Counted from the first letter of the stretch, positions 38,641 through 62,088 are shown. The stretch: 64,000 bases of DNA from Onchocerca volvulus (GCA_000499405.2 HG738136.1:1-64000), one strand, 5' to 3'. The notes: a model not told the origin generated them from the letters alone. Numbers and translations are program-made.

Positions 38641-39632
38641 TTTCCGCTTCTGTATCTGTATCCATTGAACAAGAATAAAAGTTCAAATAAATCCGACTGG
38701 TCATACAGCACAATTACTTACGACCACAAACGTAAGCCACTAACTGTCAATTCAAGTTAAAAGTTATCTTTCTTTTAAAATTACGACAGAGGATGAGCGA
38801 ATCGAAAAATTACACATAATCATGCATAAAAATATAATTCGGAAGATTTACTGTATATTATTCCTATAATACTTTAAATAACGACAAGAGCAAAATACTT
38901 TCATTTATTCAATGTAAATGCTAAAAAATGTTTGTAAGTGATTAAAATATTATCATCTGCAACTGTTATAATCTTTTTATTATCTATAAGTGTAAATATT
39001 TTTTTTTTTTTTTTTAAATGATAACAAAATCCGATTTCTACTAATTTCTAATCTTTGTTCACTTCTTTTTTATTCAATTGATACAGCTAATGGTTGTTAC
39101 TTTATAGTAATTATGATTCCAATACTGCTATTACGAATACTTTGCTACTTCCTTATACAAATCTTTAATCATGATTTTATCACATATTTTATTGTCATTA
39201 AAAAACAAAAAATTCCAACTGATAGAAATTTCTGAATAAAACAAATTCACAAATTTCTGAGTAGAAACCTAAATATTTCCCAATATTTAAATTTGAAAAT
39301 TCTTGCACATCAATTCTCATAGACATATGAATGATTGGAATTCTAGAATAGTTTTTCATAGATCAGCAAATTTCAAAGACGAACGCAAGAACTAAAGAAA
39401 AATGAAGCAATTATAAAATATGTAAAGGGATTTTGGGAATACAAAATCAATACAAAAGATATGTCGATAATCTTTATTAAATTTCATCATCTTAACCTAC
39501 CATTCAAAATCCAGTGATTAAAGATCATATAACACAAAAAGTGAAAGTACAGAATAAAAGTGCAAGATGAAAGAATGCAATTACGAACAGCTGCAAGCAA
39601 ATTTTCGTGTAAAAAATCAGTTGAAAAAAATC
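38641..39632. other. Intergenic, 3' of ESF1
   Basis: No gene seen. CTTACGACCA at 38717-38726 equals the start of nematode 5S rRNA, but the following bases do not continue the match. Confidence 0.35.
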
Positions 39633-42354
39633 TTAGCAAGTTTTTTTGAACTTTTTCACATCCTCTGCTTTTCTTTTCAACTTATTAGCTAGCGTTTCAA
39701 CACTATCTTCAATTAAGCTATTAGCTCTACGTTTCTGCTTCTCTTCGGCCTGCAAAAACAAACTTTTTTTTTTGCAAATTTCTTGCAGAATTAATTAGTG
39801 AATTTTTTAACTCGAAATACCTATTTTCGTTAATAGTAAAATACTTATATATATTGCAAACTAATAAAAATCAAACTAAACAGTCTCAATCATATGGAGA
39901 ATTTTGAATGATTATTTCTGAAAGCTGCTTCAGTTAAAAATAAAAAACTTAGCACAATGAACAAATACTAAGACTAAAGAAATATGGATTCAAGTAAGAG
40001 AAGTAGTTACATGATTCAATTTTTTTTTAAATGAATGCATTCCACAGTTATGGATCGATAGAATGCATTCCACACCTACTGAAATATAAAGCTTAACAAC
40101 TCTCAGTCATATTTCTATGCACCAAATGATTACTTACGCTTCAATTGAAAATTTTAACAAAAGCGAAATACTTAAAAGAAAACAAAAGCTAACTTGTCTT
40201 AGAGCGAGTTTCGACGATTTGAAAAGAGGATGAGATTGATCAACAGCAAAGGCACTGTTGCTATACAATGCTTTGAACCTCAAAAAATTAAGAATATTCA
40301 CATTAATTAGCAATTACCTCTTAAAAAAGGATCTAGAAAATTTCTTCATCTATTGTTTTTGATATAGATTATGAATATTACGTATTCATATGGATATAAA
40401 AACCGGGAATGCAAAAGAAGATACAACGTAATCTCTAAACTGAAAGGCCAAAAGTAATGATATAAAATACTGAACTCAAACACCAAAATTAGATATATTA
40501 TTGGCCAGTTTTTTTTTGTTTTCTTTTTTTTTTGTTTTTATTAATACGATATAAAAATTTGATATAAAAATTTAAGGGCCAAACGCATCAAATGAGAGAT
40601 AAAATGAATTTGTCAAAGAAATTACCTTTCATCATTGATATAATCTGATTCATCATTTTTGACATCTTTTTTCAATTTAATTTTTGCCGATGACTTGACA
40701 GAATTTTCAGCGATGTTTTCAACTATTTCTGCTTTCTGTTTTTTCTTCAAATCAGCAATCATAGCTTTTCGCTCCTTAAAAATGCAGATAATCAATAGAA
40801 CTTGATGGTACTTTAGATTTTTTTTGCTAAGATTAAGGAGTCATTAGTATCTTGCCAAAATGTGTTCGTATAATTTTGGCAACTATTTTAGATATATTTA
40901 TTTTATATTCATTGAAGACATATCATCATTTTCTTATTTACAACTTATATTCAGGAGCAATAGTATCGTCTGAAATTAATTACTGCATGCTTCGCAAGAT
41001 AAGATTTACAAATATAACTTACTTTACGTTTCGCTTTCCTCTTTTCAAGATATTTTTCCCAAGGTGTAGGCTCATTAGATTTTTTCTTCTTATTATCCAA
41101 AATCGTATCATCCATAGTTTCTACGTCCCATGTCACCTCTATCATTGAATCAGCTTTTTTGGAAGCTTCTGTTTCAACCTCTTTCAGTAATATCACATTT
41201 TTCTCTATTTCAGTATTTTCTTCATCAGATGAACATGGTGCCAATAAATGTCTATAGATTTAAGAATATCAAAAACATTGACATGAAAAATTGAAATTGA
41301 AATAAGATTTTCAAATTTTCACCTAAGGCAAAATTCACCCCAAAAGCAAAATTCCATCAATAACTGAAGTGGAATATTTTTATTTCATATATTCAATAGT
41401 ACTTACTGAACTTGATCAAGATTCGCATCTGGAAGAAATGCATCTCGTTCTGCTTTGATACGCTCTGGATCCGTTTCATCCCAGGTAAGTTTAGCTGATG
41501 ATTTTGATAAAGCAGCACTTTCGAAATTTTTAGGTTTAAATGCATTCAAATTGATATCCTCTTCAGTAATCTGCTCCTTAACCGTATTACTCTGAAACAT
41601 TTAGCAGTTCTGGTAATGAATAATTTTCATTCATTTAAAGAAAAAAAAAAAGGGACAAAAAACAAAAAACTAATGCAAAACATATCAGCAAATAATAGAA
41701 AAATGACAAGATAATTTCGGTTTAATAATTTCATCATTACTGCAACGAAATTTGGAAATACTGCTTCTTATAAAACTTCTTAGCTTCAATAAAAATATAA
41801 TGCAAAATAATAAGTTATTCACAGAATCAATAAAGGCAACATTAATTAAACAAAAAGGATACCAGGAATTGGACTGAAACACTGCTTGTTTCTTAAGCAT
41901 TTTTAATAAGACCAGTTTTTGACCAGTAACTTCAAAAGATTTAAGACAAACTTCAAAGGTCATATCATCGGGTACAAATCGAAGATCTAAACGTATAGCG
42001 CTACTTTCGAATTCAACGCCATCACATGCTTCATAGAGACAAGAGGCTGTTTCTACCCCATCACATTCAATAATAGCATAATAATATCTCATTCTTTCCA
42101 ACTGATAAGCTCTCATTGCTTCACGAGTTTTTCTGTAAGTTCATTTTTTTCTGGAAAGTTAGGAAACCACAGAAATAACTGAACATCTGAAGACTTGCTA
42201 AACGCATTTGACTGTTAAAATGAGATAAATATTCTGAGAAACTCAAGTAGTCAAGAAAATACTGCCATGTATCAACTAAATAGGCAATTTTCATATTCTA
42301 ACAAATTTTTGTATATATCTCAGGTTAATAACATCAATAAATGCTGAACTGAGA

Positions 42355-42429
<75 letters not shown>

Positions 42430-43908
42430 ATTCTTAGCAGGAACTTCTAGCTCTTCCCTCTGAGTTAGCATCTCACGATAAAAAATAATTTCATTAAGTT
42501 TAAAGCATCAGTAAGTCTCTGCTTGTCTTTCTTCATTTTTTTTTAATCAGATCTTGAAATTGATGAATACGAATAACTTACTCATCCATTTCTTCGGTGT
42601 CTTCAATTGGTTTATTTAGTTTAGCCAATTTTGGCCCCATACGTTCTTCTTCTTCTAAACGCTTCTCACCAAAACCTGATCTATATATGGTCACTGATCG
42701 AATAGCTACAAAGAAAAAGAAAAAAGAATTTTTTCATTCACCTTACAATCGTCAAAGCACAAAAAAAAAAAAAAGAAAAAAAAAAAAAGAAAAAAAGAAA
42801 AAGAAAAAAAAATCCGGGTTTATAATCCATTTTATCAAGAATCTATCACAAAGATCTGAAAAGACTTACCGGCTGGTGCAGGTGGCTTGAATGAAGATAT
42901 CAAAACAAAAATATCAGTAGCCGAAATTCGATCCCATTCCATATTACATAAAGCCAAACGACGAGATGCCCACTCAACTCGACAAGCATCCCTGTCAGTT
43001 TCACCCCAATAGTGTGTCTCATTTTCTGCCTGAATCACATTTGGAATATTTTCATAAAACCGAAAATAAAGTAAATTCTCACAAATCAGCAGAACTTAAA
43101 CAAAACAATAGTTATTTTTATTTTTAACACTTATTAGGATTTCGCCCGATAAATAATTTCCAGAATGAAAGAAATTTTCAATTTTTCACTTTCTTTTCTT
43201 TCCCGAGAATGATAATAAATGATCAAAAAGAAAAAACACACACGATATATAATCATGCTTATTGCTGAAAACATCAAGAAGAAAATAGCGGTAATATAAC
43301 AAAATACCACAAGTAAAACTGAGTATTCAAGTAGTACAACAAAAACTTGCTTCTTCCAACTCCCATTCGGAAGACGAATCATCGTCACTTGATGTTATGT
43401 TACCAGTCCCACGGGCTAAATCAAGTTTGATTCTTTTTTTCTCCTCTAATTCCACGTCCGAAGTAGCATCATCATTTGGCAATTCGTATAAAACATTTAA
43501 ATCATTTGTAGGTTTCAAATTAACACATCTTCCGCGCATGTCGACGTTACTTTTTGACGCAAATTTTTCACTTCCCAACATATCCTTAAATCTGAAAATC
43601 ATGAAATCATAAAGATCAAAATTCCAGAGTTAAAAAAAAAAGATATTTTTATATGTATTTCACTTTTTGAAAGTTCGATAAAACGATCAAAAAACAGCAA
43701 TTTTTAGATAACAAGGATATGTTTAGATTAATATAACATGGATAAGATAGGCAATAATGTTTGAAGAGTTATCAACTATCGTACTTTTTTCAGAGATTTA
43801 AGGGCATCATACAGCCATGTGGCAATATTAAGTTATTAAAAAATCTTGTTTTTGAATACTATTTTAATGCTGTTATTTTAACGCTCTTTACTGTTGATAT
43901 ACAAGCTA

Positions 43909-43952
<44 letters not shown>

Positions 43953-44182
43953 TCCTTAAGATTCCTAAATTTGTGCGAAATATATAAATCTGCAAAATTA
44001 AGAAGCAAAGGAAAAATAATCTGCATTGAATATCAGCAAAAGTACCTTTCATCGATTACAACTTTTCTCTCTTTCCGTGGCAGCGCATCAAAACGTGGAT
44101 CGCTTAATACAGTCTTAAATCTTTCATCATCCATATTTCTCTTTTTTTTTCTCTGCTTATTTCTTAGTTTCATCGATTCCAT
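39633..44182 (-). CDS. ESF1: ESF1 homologue, pre-rRNA processing protein
   Basis: Ten exons give about 535 residues: 44046-44182, 43351-43591, 42870-43029, 42582-42705, 41952-42132, 41407-41591, 41023-41251, 40626-40774, 40194-40278, 39633-39749 (TAA at 39633-39635). Esf1 is a nucleolar protein needed for 18S rRNA maturation in the small-subunit processome. Diagnostic blocks in order: [132 protein letters not shown] and a basic tail. It is shorter than human ESF1 (851) mainly by losing acidic spacers. Exon 2 ends at a GC donor, or at a GT donor four bases later with a shifted acceptor. A TTTTTCAG acceptor ends at 44206, 24 bases before the ATG, fitting trans-splicing. Confidence 0.95.
42359..42424. 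repeat. Compound (TA)n(GA)n microsatellite
   Basis: About 37 bases of alternating TA directly followed by about 29 bases of alternating GA, in the ESF1 intron between exons 4 and 5. Confidence 0.95.
43913..43950. repeat. Poly(A) tract of 38
   Basis: Uninterrupted A run in ESF1 intron 1. Confidence 0.9.
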
Positions 44183-44205
44183 AGTTGGAAATGGAGCCCG
44201 TTTAT

Positions 44206-45221
44206 CTGAAAAAGCGCGAAATGTTTGAATTGCACTAAAACGTATCGATAAGTATACGAAGTTTATACGAATGAATATCATCATTCTTCATTTAAAATTG
44301 CAATAAAAAAGCTAAGTTATTCAAAAAACTATTGGTGCTAATTTATTTGTCCTTTTCCACTTTATTACATAATTAGGGAGCATTTCAGCATCAAGAAATG
44401 TTAACTTCTTCTTGACAAAAAAAAAGAAAAAAAAAGACATTTCAACTTAAAATTCCAACTTATAAAACATGTCACAACAGCACAACTACATGATAATTCT
44501 GGAATATCATAGTTTAGCACTCGAAAAAATCAGCATAGATCCTATAAACAAAAAATAAGATACTATATCTTTCACTAATGCATGGAAGGTACAGTCAAAA
44601 TATGACTATAACTATCACTATCACATGACATCTAGAACCAATTAAAAATTATGTTTCTCTCAAAGGAAATCGTGTGTTCCAATCATCTCATCAAATTCAA
44701 CTAATCTACTGATGGAGATAATATCCAAAATTTAACTCTTCCACGAAAGCACCGCATTTCATTTTAAATTTTGGAAAAAAAGAAAAAAAAAATTACCACA
44801 CTACACCATTATTTTCAAACTTTGAAAAATATCTTTCGTTCCTTATTCAGCTCGCTCAATGCTTAAGCTACAAAATATCAGCTTGCATATGTAGATAGAC
44901 ATTCATCGATTAAAACTGATCAAGTTTGCTAATAAATAACACAATAATTGTTATAAACAATTTATTCAGAAATAAAAGAGACAATACATTATTATTAATA
45001 AGAACTAATAATAATAAATTGCAATAATAATAATAATAATAATAAATTGCAACAATAACAACATCACTCCTAAGATTTTCTTTTAAAAAAAACGATGTAT
45101 ATCACCAACAAATAAAGTCTATAAAATTCATCAGAATTTCCCTAGTTTTTAATGTACTAGAAAATTCACTGAATTTGATCGAAAAAAAAGAAATATATCA
45201 GAACGAAGAAAAACGCAACAA
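44206..45221. other. Spacer between MetRS and ESF1
   Basis: About 1 kb separates the MetRS stop (45222) from the ESF1 5' acceptor. AATAAA on the minus strand near 44960 could serve MetRS polyadenylation. An (AAT)n tract lies at 45005-45050. No gene seen. Confidence 0.4.
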
Positions 45222-54666
<9,445 letters not shown>

Positions 54667-55791
54667 TTGAATTGATCAGATGAACATATGTTTTCACACC
54701 TAAAACAATGAAATCTTATCTTGTATAATGAGCAAAACGATTCGTACAAATCGTTCACATTCTTAACTCTAGTGAAGAGATTTTCCATAAGTTTTAGATT
54801 TTCTATACATTTTTTCTAAACGTGTTAGTACCATTCTCGGAAAGAATCTCTTACGTCGAATAGATTTACTACCTTTTATTTGAGCAAAAGAGTCAATTAT
54901 GTTTTTTATATACAATGTTTATATTTGCAAATTTTATATCTATAAATTTATATTTAACTTAACAATGTTCTATAGCAAAATTCTATTTTAATATTCGACG
55001 AATTTCAAACAGCGACCATAACACCTTAAACAGCGACCCTTCATCCAAATTTTTTATTATCGTCAAGCAAATCGAGTATTACGATAGGAATGGTATTCGA
55101 TTTCTGACTTTGTTCGAATAATAATGAAAATTTAAAATATTCCGACAATCATTAGGAATCAAAAAGCAAAACTTATAAAAAATTTATTCGCAACAGATAT
55201 CAATATAAAAAGCTTAATATTAATAAATGAAGAGAGAGAATAGATGAAAAACATCTAAAATTGAAAATTAACGAGACATCACACAAAGATCTCAACTATG
55301 CTCGGATCAAAATGCGTTTATACAGACGGAACACAAATAAGTAGGTTAAAATTAAGGGGAAAAAAATACAATAAAAATGAATGAAATGATTAGCTACACG
55401 AAACTACTATCACACTATGTAGCCAAAACACAACATGAATGAACTATATTATTATGATAAATCATTCATTTCATATTGTATACAACGGTTGAAATACGCT
55501 TTTTTTATAATTTGAACACTAGCTAATATGTGTATTAGTTATTTCATAAGTTTTTTAGTTTTTCTTTCGTAAATTATTCTTAATGCTTGTGAGGTTACTG
55601 ATGATCAAAAATACTGTCATTTCAGGAAAAAATTTTTTCGGAAAAAGAATCTTTTTTTTAAATCTAAAAGTTTTTAATCATTTCATTTTCAAATCAAGAT
55701 AAAACATAATGAATAAATTGGAGGGAAACAAAAATTAATAAAATTTTAGGAAAAGGATTAGAATTTGGTGTGATCCGAAAAATTGAGCAAA
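54667..55791. other. MetRS 5' flank
   Basis: An acceptor TTGTTTTAG ends at 54702 upstream of the MetRS ATG; the leader then contains a short ATG TTC ATC TGA frame. The rest shows no exon. Confidence 0.35.
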
Positions 55792-56013
55792 CTAAAAGAT
55801 GTGGAGATATAAAATAGTGATATTACATAATAAAGAGCTTCGATTTTTTTTCCTCCTTTGTAGATAATGAAAACTAAGTAAAAAGTACGTGGTTCCGACC
55901 AGCAATATTAAACATCCGATTTGGCTTAGGTACAATGCCGATTTGCGATTAATTCGTGAAAGATTACGGGTCAAATTGCGATAGGCAAACCCATTATGAA
56001 AACTAAAATCCAT
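55792..56013 (-). CDS. Small single-pass membrane protein, unrecognised
   Basis: Seventy-three codons from ATG at 56013 to TAG at 55792. The N-terminal half is basic and polar (MDFSFHNGFAYRNLTRNLSR, then INRKSALYL), followed by one membrane helix (IGCLILLVGTTYFLLSFHYL) and a positive cluster QRRKKNR, predicting N-out or organelle topology. Codon content looks protein-like. The last ~15 residues may instead be intron, since a GTAATATC donor lies inside them. It lies about 1.3 kb upstream of MetRS on the same strand. I do not recognise the family. Confidence 0.45.
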   Translation of the reverse strand: MDFSFHNGFAYRNLTRNLSRINRKSALYLSQIGCLILLVGTTYFLLSFHYLQRRKKNRSSLLCNITILYLHIF

Positions 56014-57970
56014 GACAAGCAATTTGATTGCTCATAAATTGATTAACTGGATTGCTTAGACCAAATCTTTGTCATTATTTCATGAAATGTTTCAATTAAA
56101 AGATTAGATTCAATTAAGCATTTCATTTTTTAGTGTAAGTATTTTATTTTTTTCGATTTATAATTCAAAATAATTTTTTTTAGAAAATTTGAGCATAAAT
56201 ATAATTGGTAATTTATGTCAAATTTTTTTTCACAGTATAAAATGTATAATCTTTATTAATTTTAAAAACTGCAAAGTTTAACTTCATAGTAAAAGAAGTA
56301 AAAGAATGTTAAAAAAATTTTTAGTTAAAAAAATATTAAATGCGAATTCTTTTTCTTTTTTCCAAGTTTCTTTTATTTTTATTTAAATTTCTAATATAAT
56401 TAAGAAGTGAGGTAGAAATTGGCATATATTTAGCAATTTTATGATGCAAATAAATAAAAATGAATAACCATTACAATAATGCATCGAAAAAATGTTTATG
56501 GAAATATTAATAATGCTTCTTTTGTTTTTATTCAAATTTAAATACTTTTTGAAGTTTAAAAGAATCAGTTATGCTATCTCTAATTTTAATGTATTGATAT
56601 ATTTATATTAATTTTTGAATTTTTTTTTAAGTTTAAAAAAATCAATTATACTATCCCTGGTTTTAATGTGCCGATACATTTCTATTAATGTATGCAAAAT
56701 GAATTTATCGAAATGCTAGCAAACATATATTCGATATCAGAAAGTATAAATTGATTTCCAGTTTATTATTGGTACTTATATTATATACTATTAATATTCT
56801 ATGCATTTCAGACAATTTGATTCATTCATTTGTCTGAAATTCCATCCATTCTTTAAATTTACGACAAGAGTGTTTGCTTAGACAAGAATATAAGCCCAAT
56901 ACATATAAAAATAGAAAAGTAAACTTTGACGCATTCATAAACTTTTTATTTGCTTGCAATTCTCTCGGATTGTTCTGCATTCTTGAAGAAGAAAAAATTT
57001 GCACAATAGTTTTCGAATTACATTAATCGTTAACATATTAAAAAAGAAAAAAAAAAAGAAAAAAAAGAAAAAATTGATAGATTCAACGGATTGGCTGGAA
57101 TGGCTATCTATGCCAGTATTCACGAAATATTTAAATTATCATGAAATGCATAAATTTGTCTATTAGAAAGTTATATTTTCTTGCATATATTATGTAAAAC
57201 TTACAAAAATGATTATTTTATTTCTTGATAAAATAGCAAGATTGAATGATTGAGAATCATTGTTGCTATTTGTCATAAACATTTCAGGGTCAAATAATGG
57301 GGTTAAATTCATACTGCTATTGCAACATTTGTGATGCTTTTTTTTGAAGCAATACTAATATTAAGTTCAAATTAGAGATTTCTTGGGTTAAAATTAAGTA
57401 CTTTTTCCGAAGTTTTTTTTATTAGAAATTTTAAATATATATATATTACAGTTTTAAATAAGTTTTAATCGGTGAGAGGAAAAAAAATTCAATTTAAATT
57501 TGTACTAGTTTGTGAATTGATATGATAAAAGCAAGAAGATGTAACGAATTGACCGCTTAATTATATAATCTTTATACTTTTGTCATGCTTTTTTTCTTTA
57601 ATAACCATGATTTTTTTGATAACATTATTTTTGTCATATCTGTGGTTAATAGACAAATATAGTATAAGCATTTATTATAATTTTGCAATATTACGGTAGA
57701 TGTATTATACTACCATATCTATTTAATTTGATGAAACTACCATATCCTATGCTACAATTCGACAACTATTTCTACTTTTTTTCCATTTTCTATGCCCAGT
57801 ATTACACGTTGTTCCATTACAAAATTCTTATCGATCACAAAAAGCAGAATTTTTCGTGCTAATTGAAAAGATTCATGAGGAATTTTGAAAATTCTTTCTA
57901 ATTTAAAAAAAAAAAACCAAATGTTCCAATTTTATTTTGAATTTTGAAAAAAAAAAAAGACTTAATTTGA
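56014..57970. other. Intergenic between divergent genes
   Basis: A+T-rich region between the minus-strand membrane protein and the plus-strand phosphatase; should contain the phosphatase 5' exon(s) and promoter. A 52-codon minus-strand frame (56822-56980) is too weak to call. Confidence 0.35.
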
Positions 57971-60669
57971 GAAAAAAAACGTCAGAACGAAAGAAAAGTA
58001 GAAGAGAGGTGAAATCAGTTCCTCAACAACAACAACAGCAACAACCTAATGTTGCTAAATGCCAAGCTAATGCTCGTATGGAAGTAATAATTAATTATTG
58101 CTAATTATTATTAAGTACTTTTGTTTCAGTTTCAATTGGTTGTTTCAATTTTTATAAAACGTTTTTTAATGAATGAATAACTGTACGGAAAGATAGCAAA
58201 TATTTTATTAACTTTTGTGTCAGAAGATAAGATGTGGTCGTTGCTGAAAATGAGAAATTATCGAACCGTACAAAATATGAATAATAATTTCCAGTTCTAA
58301 GAAATAAGCTTAAATGTGAAAATTCGACAAAGTTTACTTTAATTAAATTATAAACTTCTAAATAGAATTAACTGCTAATTGTTATTAATGGAGCAAATAA
58401 ATGGAAATTTACTGAACAAATACTATATTAAATATTAAAAGCATATTAAACAACAAATATAAATATAGAACAAATAAGTATATTTATCTCTAAATTTGAT
58501 TACTTCTAAATCAGTGGCCTAATTTTTAAGAGTTTTACTTTAAGAGTACGAATATTTGTAAGAATTAAAGAGTTTCCTATGTTTGAAGAGTTATTTACTT
58601 TTTGTTCCAATCTAGGTAGAACGATGGGTTCGACGAGCTTTGGATAAAGGAGTTGACGGATTGCGTGAGGAATATCTAAGTTTGAAACGTTATATTCCGG
58701 AAGATATGACTACGAATGCATTCCAAGGCACTTTTGAAGCCGGGAAATCTCGATACAAGGATGTCCCGTGTCAAGATAAGTGTCGTGTTATCCTTCGATG
58801 GCCTGGTGTTACAAAGGATTACATTCACGCAAATTATGTTGCAACACCAATTGATAAAAAACGCTTCATTTGTACTCAGGTTTGAAATTATCTATGCAAT
58901 AAATGGCAATCGATATTTTCGAGAAATTTCAAAAAATTTCTCTAAAAATTTTTCGAAACAGCCTTATTGAAAGGTTTTTTTTTTAGGGACCAATGCCAAA
59001 TAGTGTGATTGATTTTTGGCATATGATTGTGCAAGAGGAAAGTGACACTATCGTTATGTTGACAAATACGGTCGAAAAAGGCTTGAATAAATGTGAACAA
59101 TATTGGCCTAATGATGTTGGAGATACGGTCTCATTCGGCGATATTACCATATCCAATATGGCGGTATCATACTTTCAATCATTACGGTGCCATGGCTACT
59201 GTAATAAATTAGATCAACATATTAAATTACATAGACTTATAAACTTTGCATTATCATGTGAATTTAACAATAAAGTTTTGAATATCACGATATATTTAAT
59301 AAGTACCGTATTCTTGCATTACCATATGAATTTAATGATAAAGTTTTGATTTCTACGATACATTCAATGAAGTACGGTAGTCCTGGATTATCACTAAAAT
59401 TGTTATTTGGTTATGATTATATCAGTGATGAGAAACGAATGATAGGAATTACTTGTCAAACAAGAGTACTTGTTTTTTTTTTCTATCATTTCAATGTCTT
59501 TTTTTTAAATCACTACACATCCGTCATCTATCCATATATTAAATTATTGATAATTCATTTCAAATTCAACAATTTTTATCATTTATATATTAATATTTCA
59601 TCTGAATTAATCATTAAATGTTTGAGCATTCTTCAATTAATTGTAATTTAGTATTCGGATAGATATAATTATTTCAGGTACGAGCATTGGCACCAGATGA
59701 AACAAATGTACGAGTTTGTCTTCTGAAAGTTCAATGGAAGGAAGGTGGTCAGGAAAAAACACGTGAAGTACGTCACTATCAATGGGTTAATTGGCCAGAT
59801 CGTGGTGTGCCACCATGCAGACTTACTTCTATGGTATTTAAATTTTTAAATAATTTTATTCAATTAATTATTTAAGAAATTACGTTGCAATTGAAAATTT
59901 CATGACAAATGTAATTTAAATAGGTTCTTTTATCAAACGTTCGTGGAAGCAAAAAGCCAATTGTGGTACATTGCTCGGCTGGTATTGGCAGGACCGGTGC
60001 AATTGTAGCAATTGAGTATATTCTGGAGAAACTTCAGCAAGGTATTCCGTGTGAATCGATGGATCAAATTCTTAAAGAATTACGAAACCAGCGACCGTAT
60101 ACCATACAAAATGATATGGTATCTATTGCTAGAAATATAATTTAAATTTTTCCAACAAAGAATTTCACTGACAAAATTTTTATATAAATGAATTAATGCC
60201 TGAAAAGTAATTATAGATAACTTTTCTTTCTTTTGATTTTTTAAAAAGTTTTCAATTTTTCGTTCTTTTTGTTTTTAAAATATAAAAAATATATTATAAA
60301 CGAAAAAAATACATATATTATAAATGTTTTGAAATTTTAATACATTTTTTTTTTTTTTAACGTTTAGCATCTAACAAAAATTACAATTTTATCGTTTTAA
60401 AATGATGATTATAAATTTAGTATTTTCATATCCAAACAATAATTATGGTTTCATCACTTTGATATCAAATAATAATTGTGGTTTTGTCCCATTGATTTTA
60501 AGTAAAATTAATTATAATTATGGTTTCATCAAATTTACAGCAATATCTCTACGTACATCGCGTGATGCTATTTTATTTCATTGATAAATATAAAGTCTTT
60601 GCTGACAATGACGATATGATGGCGAAATATAAAACATTCATTGCTAATTATGACAAAATTACGGGATGA
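57971..60669 (+). CDS. Nematode-type protein tyrosine phosphatase (5' end not found)
   Basis: Exons ~57971-58083, 58616-58879, 58987-59163, 59678-59833, 59924-60118 and 60541-60669 (TGA) join in phase 0. The protein dephosphorylates phosphotyrosine. The N-terminus is basic with a polyglutamine run (KKSRREVKSVPQQQQQQQ). The catalytic domain follows: WVRRALDKGVDGLREEY, the substrate loop as KSRYKDVPC (usually KNRY), DYIHANYV, the WPD loop WPDRGVP, the active-site HCSAGIGRTG with Cys and Arg intact, and the Q-loop QRPYTIQNDMQYLYVHR. All catalytic residues are present, so it should be active. The short domain with W..alekGv.gl at its start is typical of the large nematode family expressed in spermatogenesis. 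The first exon found has an in-frame stop upstream and no ATG, so at least one 5' exon is missing. Confidence 0.9.
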
Positions 60670-62088
60670 AAAAAAAAAAGAAGAAATCAAATATTTTTAT
60701 TATACGTTGTAATTGTGAACTGCATCAAATCATATTCAATGCATGTAAATTAAATTAACCAAGTTGAATAATAAATGATTTTCAAATGAATGTTTTTTTT
60801 CTTTTTATTCATTTGATGAAATTTCTGGTCTATAAAAGAAATTATCGAAGTTTAAATAGTGTAATAATATAGTAATAAAAGATATTGTTTTCCGGAAAAA
60901 CAATACACTTCAAGGTCGACAAGCAAAAAAAGCTTCCGTGGCTTAGAAATCATTGTTGCTTTAGTGGATGATAAATTTGGAAAGATTTTGCGCTGAATAA
61001 ATGCGAAAAATATTGCAAATGATTTTAAGTGAATAATTTGAAAATGATTCAATGCTCATATAATGAAAATATTGTACTTTTTTATATAAAGGACATAATG
61101 ATTGATTATGTTGTTTAAATTTTACGTAATATTTTAATTTTTGTAGTTTCTAAATGTTTTTTATAATTAGCTAATGATTGATTTATTATAAATCATTAAG
61201 TACCGTGAATGCAATGAACGTTTTAATTATGTTGAAATAAGAATTTTAAAAATTTCAAATTCCAAATAAATTTTAATTCCATAATTTCAAAAGAAAAAAT
61301 TTTAATTTCAAACTTCAATAAATTAAATTTCAAATAGTTGTATATGATCAATATCCCAAACTAATACAAATAACTGCATGTTAAATAATACTGGTCAGAA
61401 AAATGAAATGATATAAAATAAAGATTATCATTGATATGTTTAGTCATCATGATTATGATTATTATACACAAGTATGAGTAATATTTGTTTACTTAATCAT
61501 GAATATTTCAAACATTTTGAATATTTGTCACTTGCAAAATTATTTTTGCGACGAATAAATTGATGATAGCACAGAATTAATGGTGCTAAATTGATTACAA
61601 CTAGGGCTGTATTTTCATTTCAACATTATCAAATGATACCGATTAGCTTTATGATTATTTACAATAATAATACTCATGAATTGATAAAACCTTTACTTAA
61701 TACGAATGATTTATTTGAAGATTTAAACAGCTTAAAATACATAAGTAAGTTAGGATGAATTATATTTGAACAATTTATCATTCAATCGAACATTGGAAAA
61801 AAAAAAAAAGTTTTTGAAAACTCATAAATCACAATTCGGTATTTCTGCGACAAAAAAAAGAAAAAATGCGAATCATCATATCGTAAAATGTAATCGAAGC
61901 AAAAGCAATAATAGTTGCCAAAATGCATCGAAACATAGTCTGTCGAAATGACGCAAAGATAGGCGATTACTGTAAATCGAAAATTTAACTTTAAGTTGAA
62001 CTTAATTAAAACAAATTCATCCAGATTATATTTCTAGTTCCATTATTTTTATTTTCATAATTTAAAAAGTACTATTATTTATGAGTCA
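60670..62088. other. Intergenic between convergent genes
   Basis: 3' flanks of the phosphatase and the cysteine-rich gene. Short open stretches near 60890-60960 on both strands lack splice or start support. Nothing else seen. Confidence 0.35.

Noticed and set aside
56822..56980. A 52-codon minus-strand frame with a hydrophobic stretch (MQNNPRELQANKK...)
   Set aside because: Could be a small protein, but there is no clear acceptor with pyrimidines and no family; chance length for this composition.
61766..61951. Lys/Asn-rich plus-strand frame
   Set aside because: Starts at a non-ATG codon and is driven by A runs.
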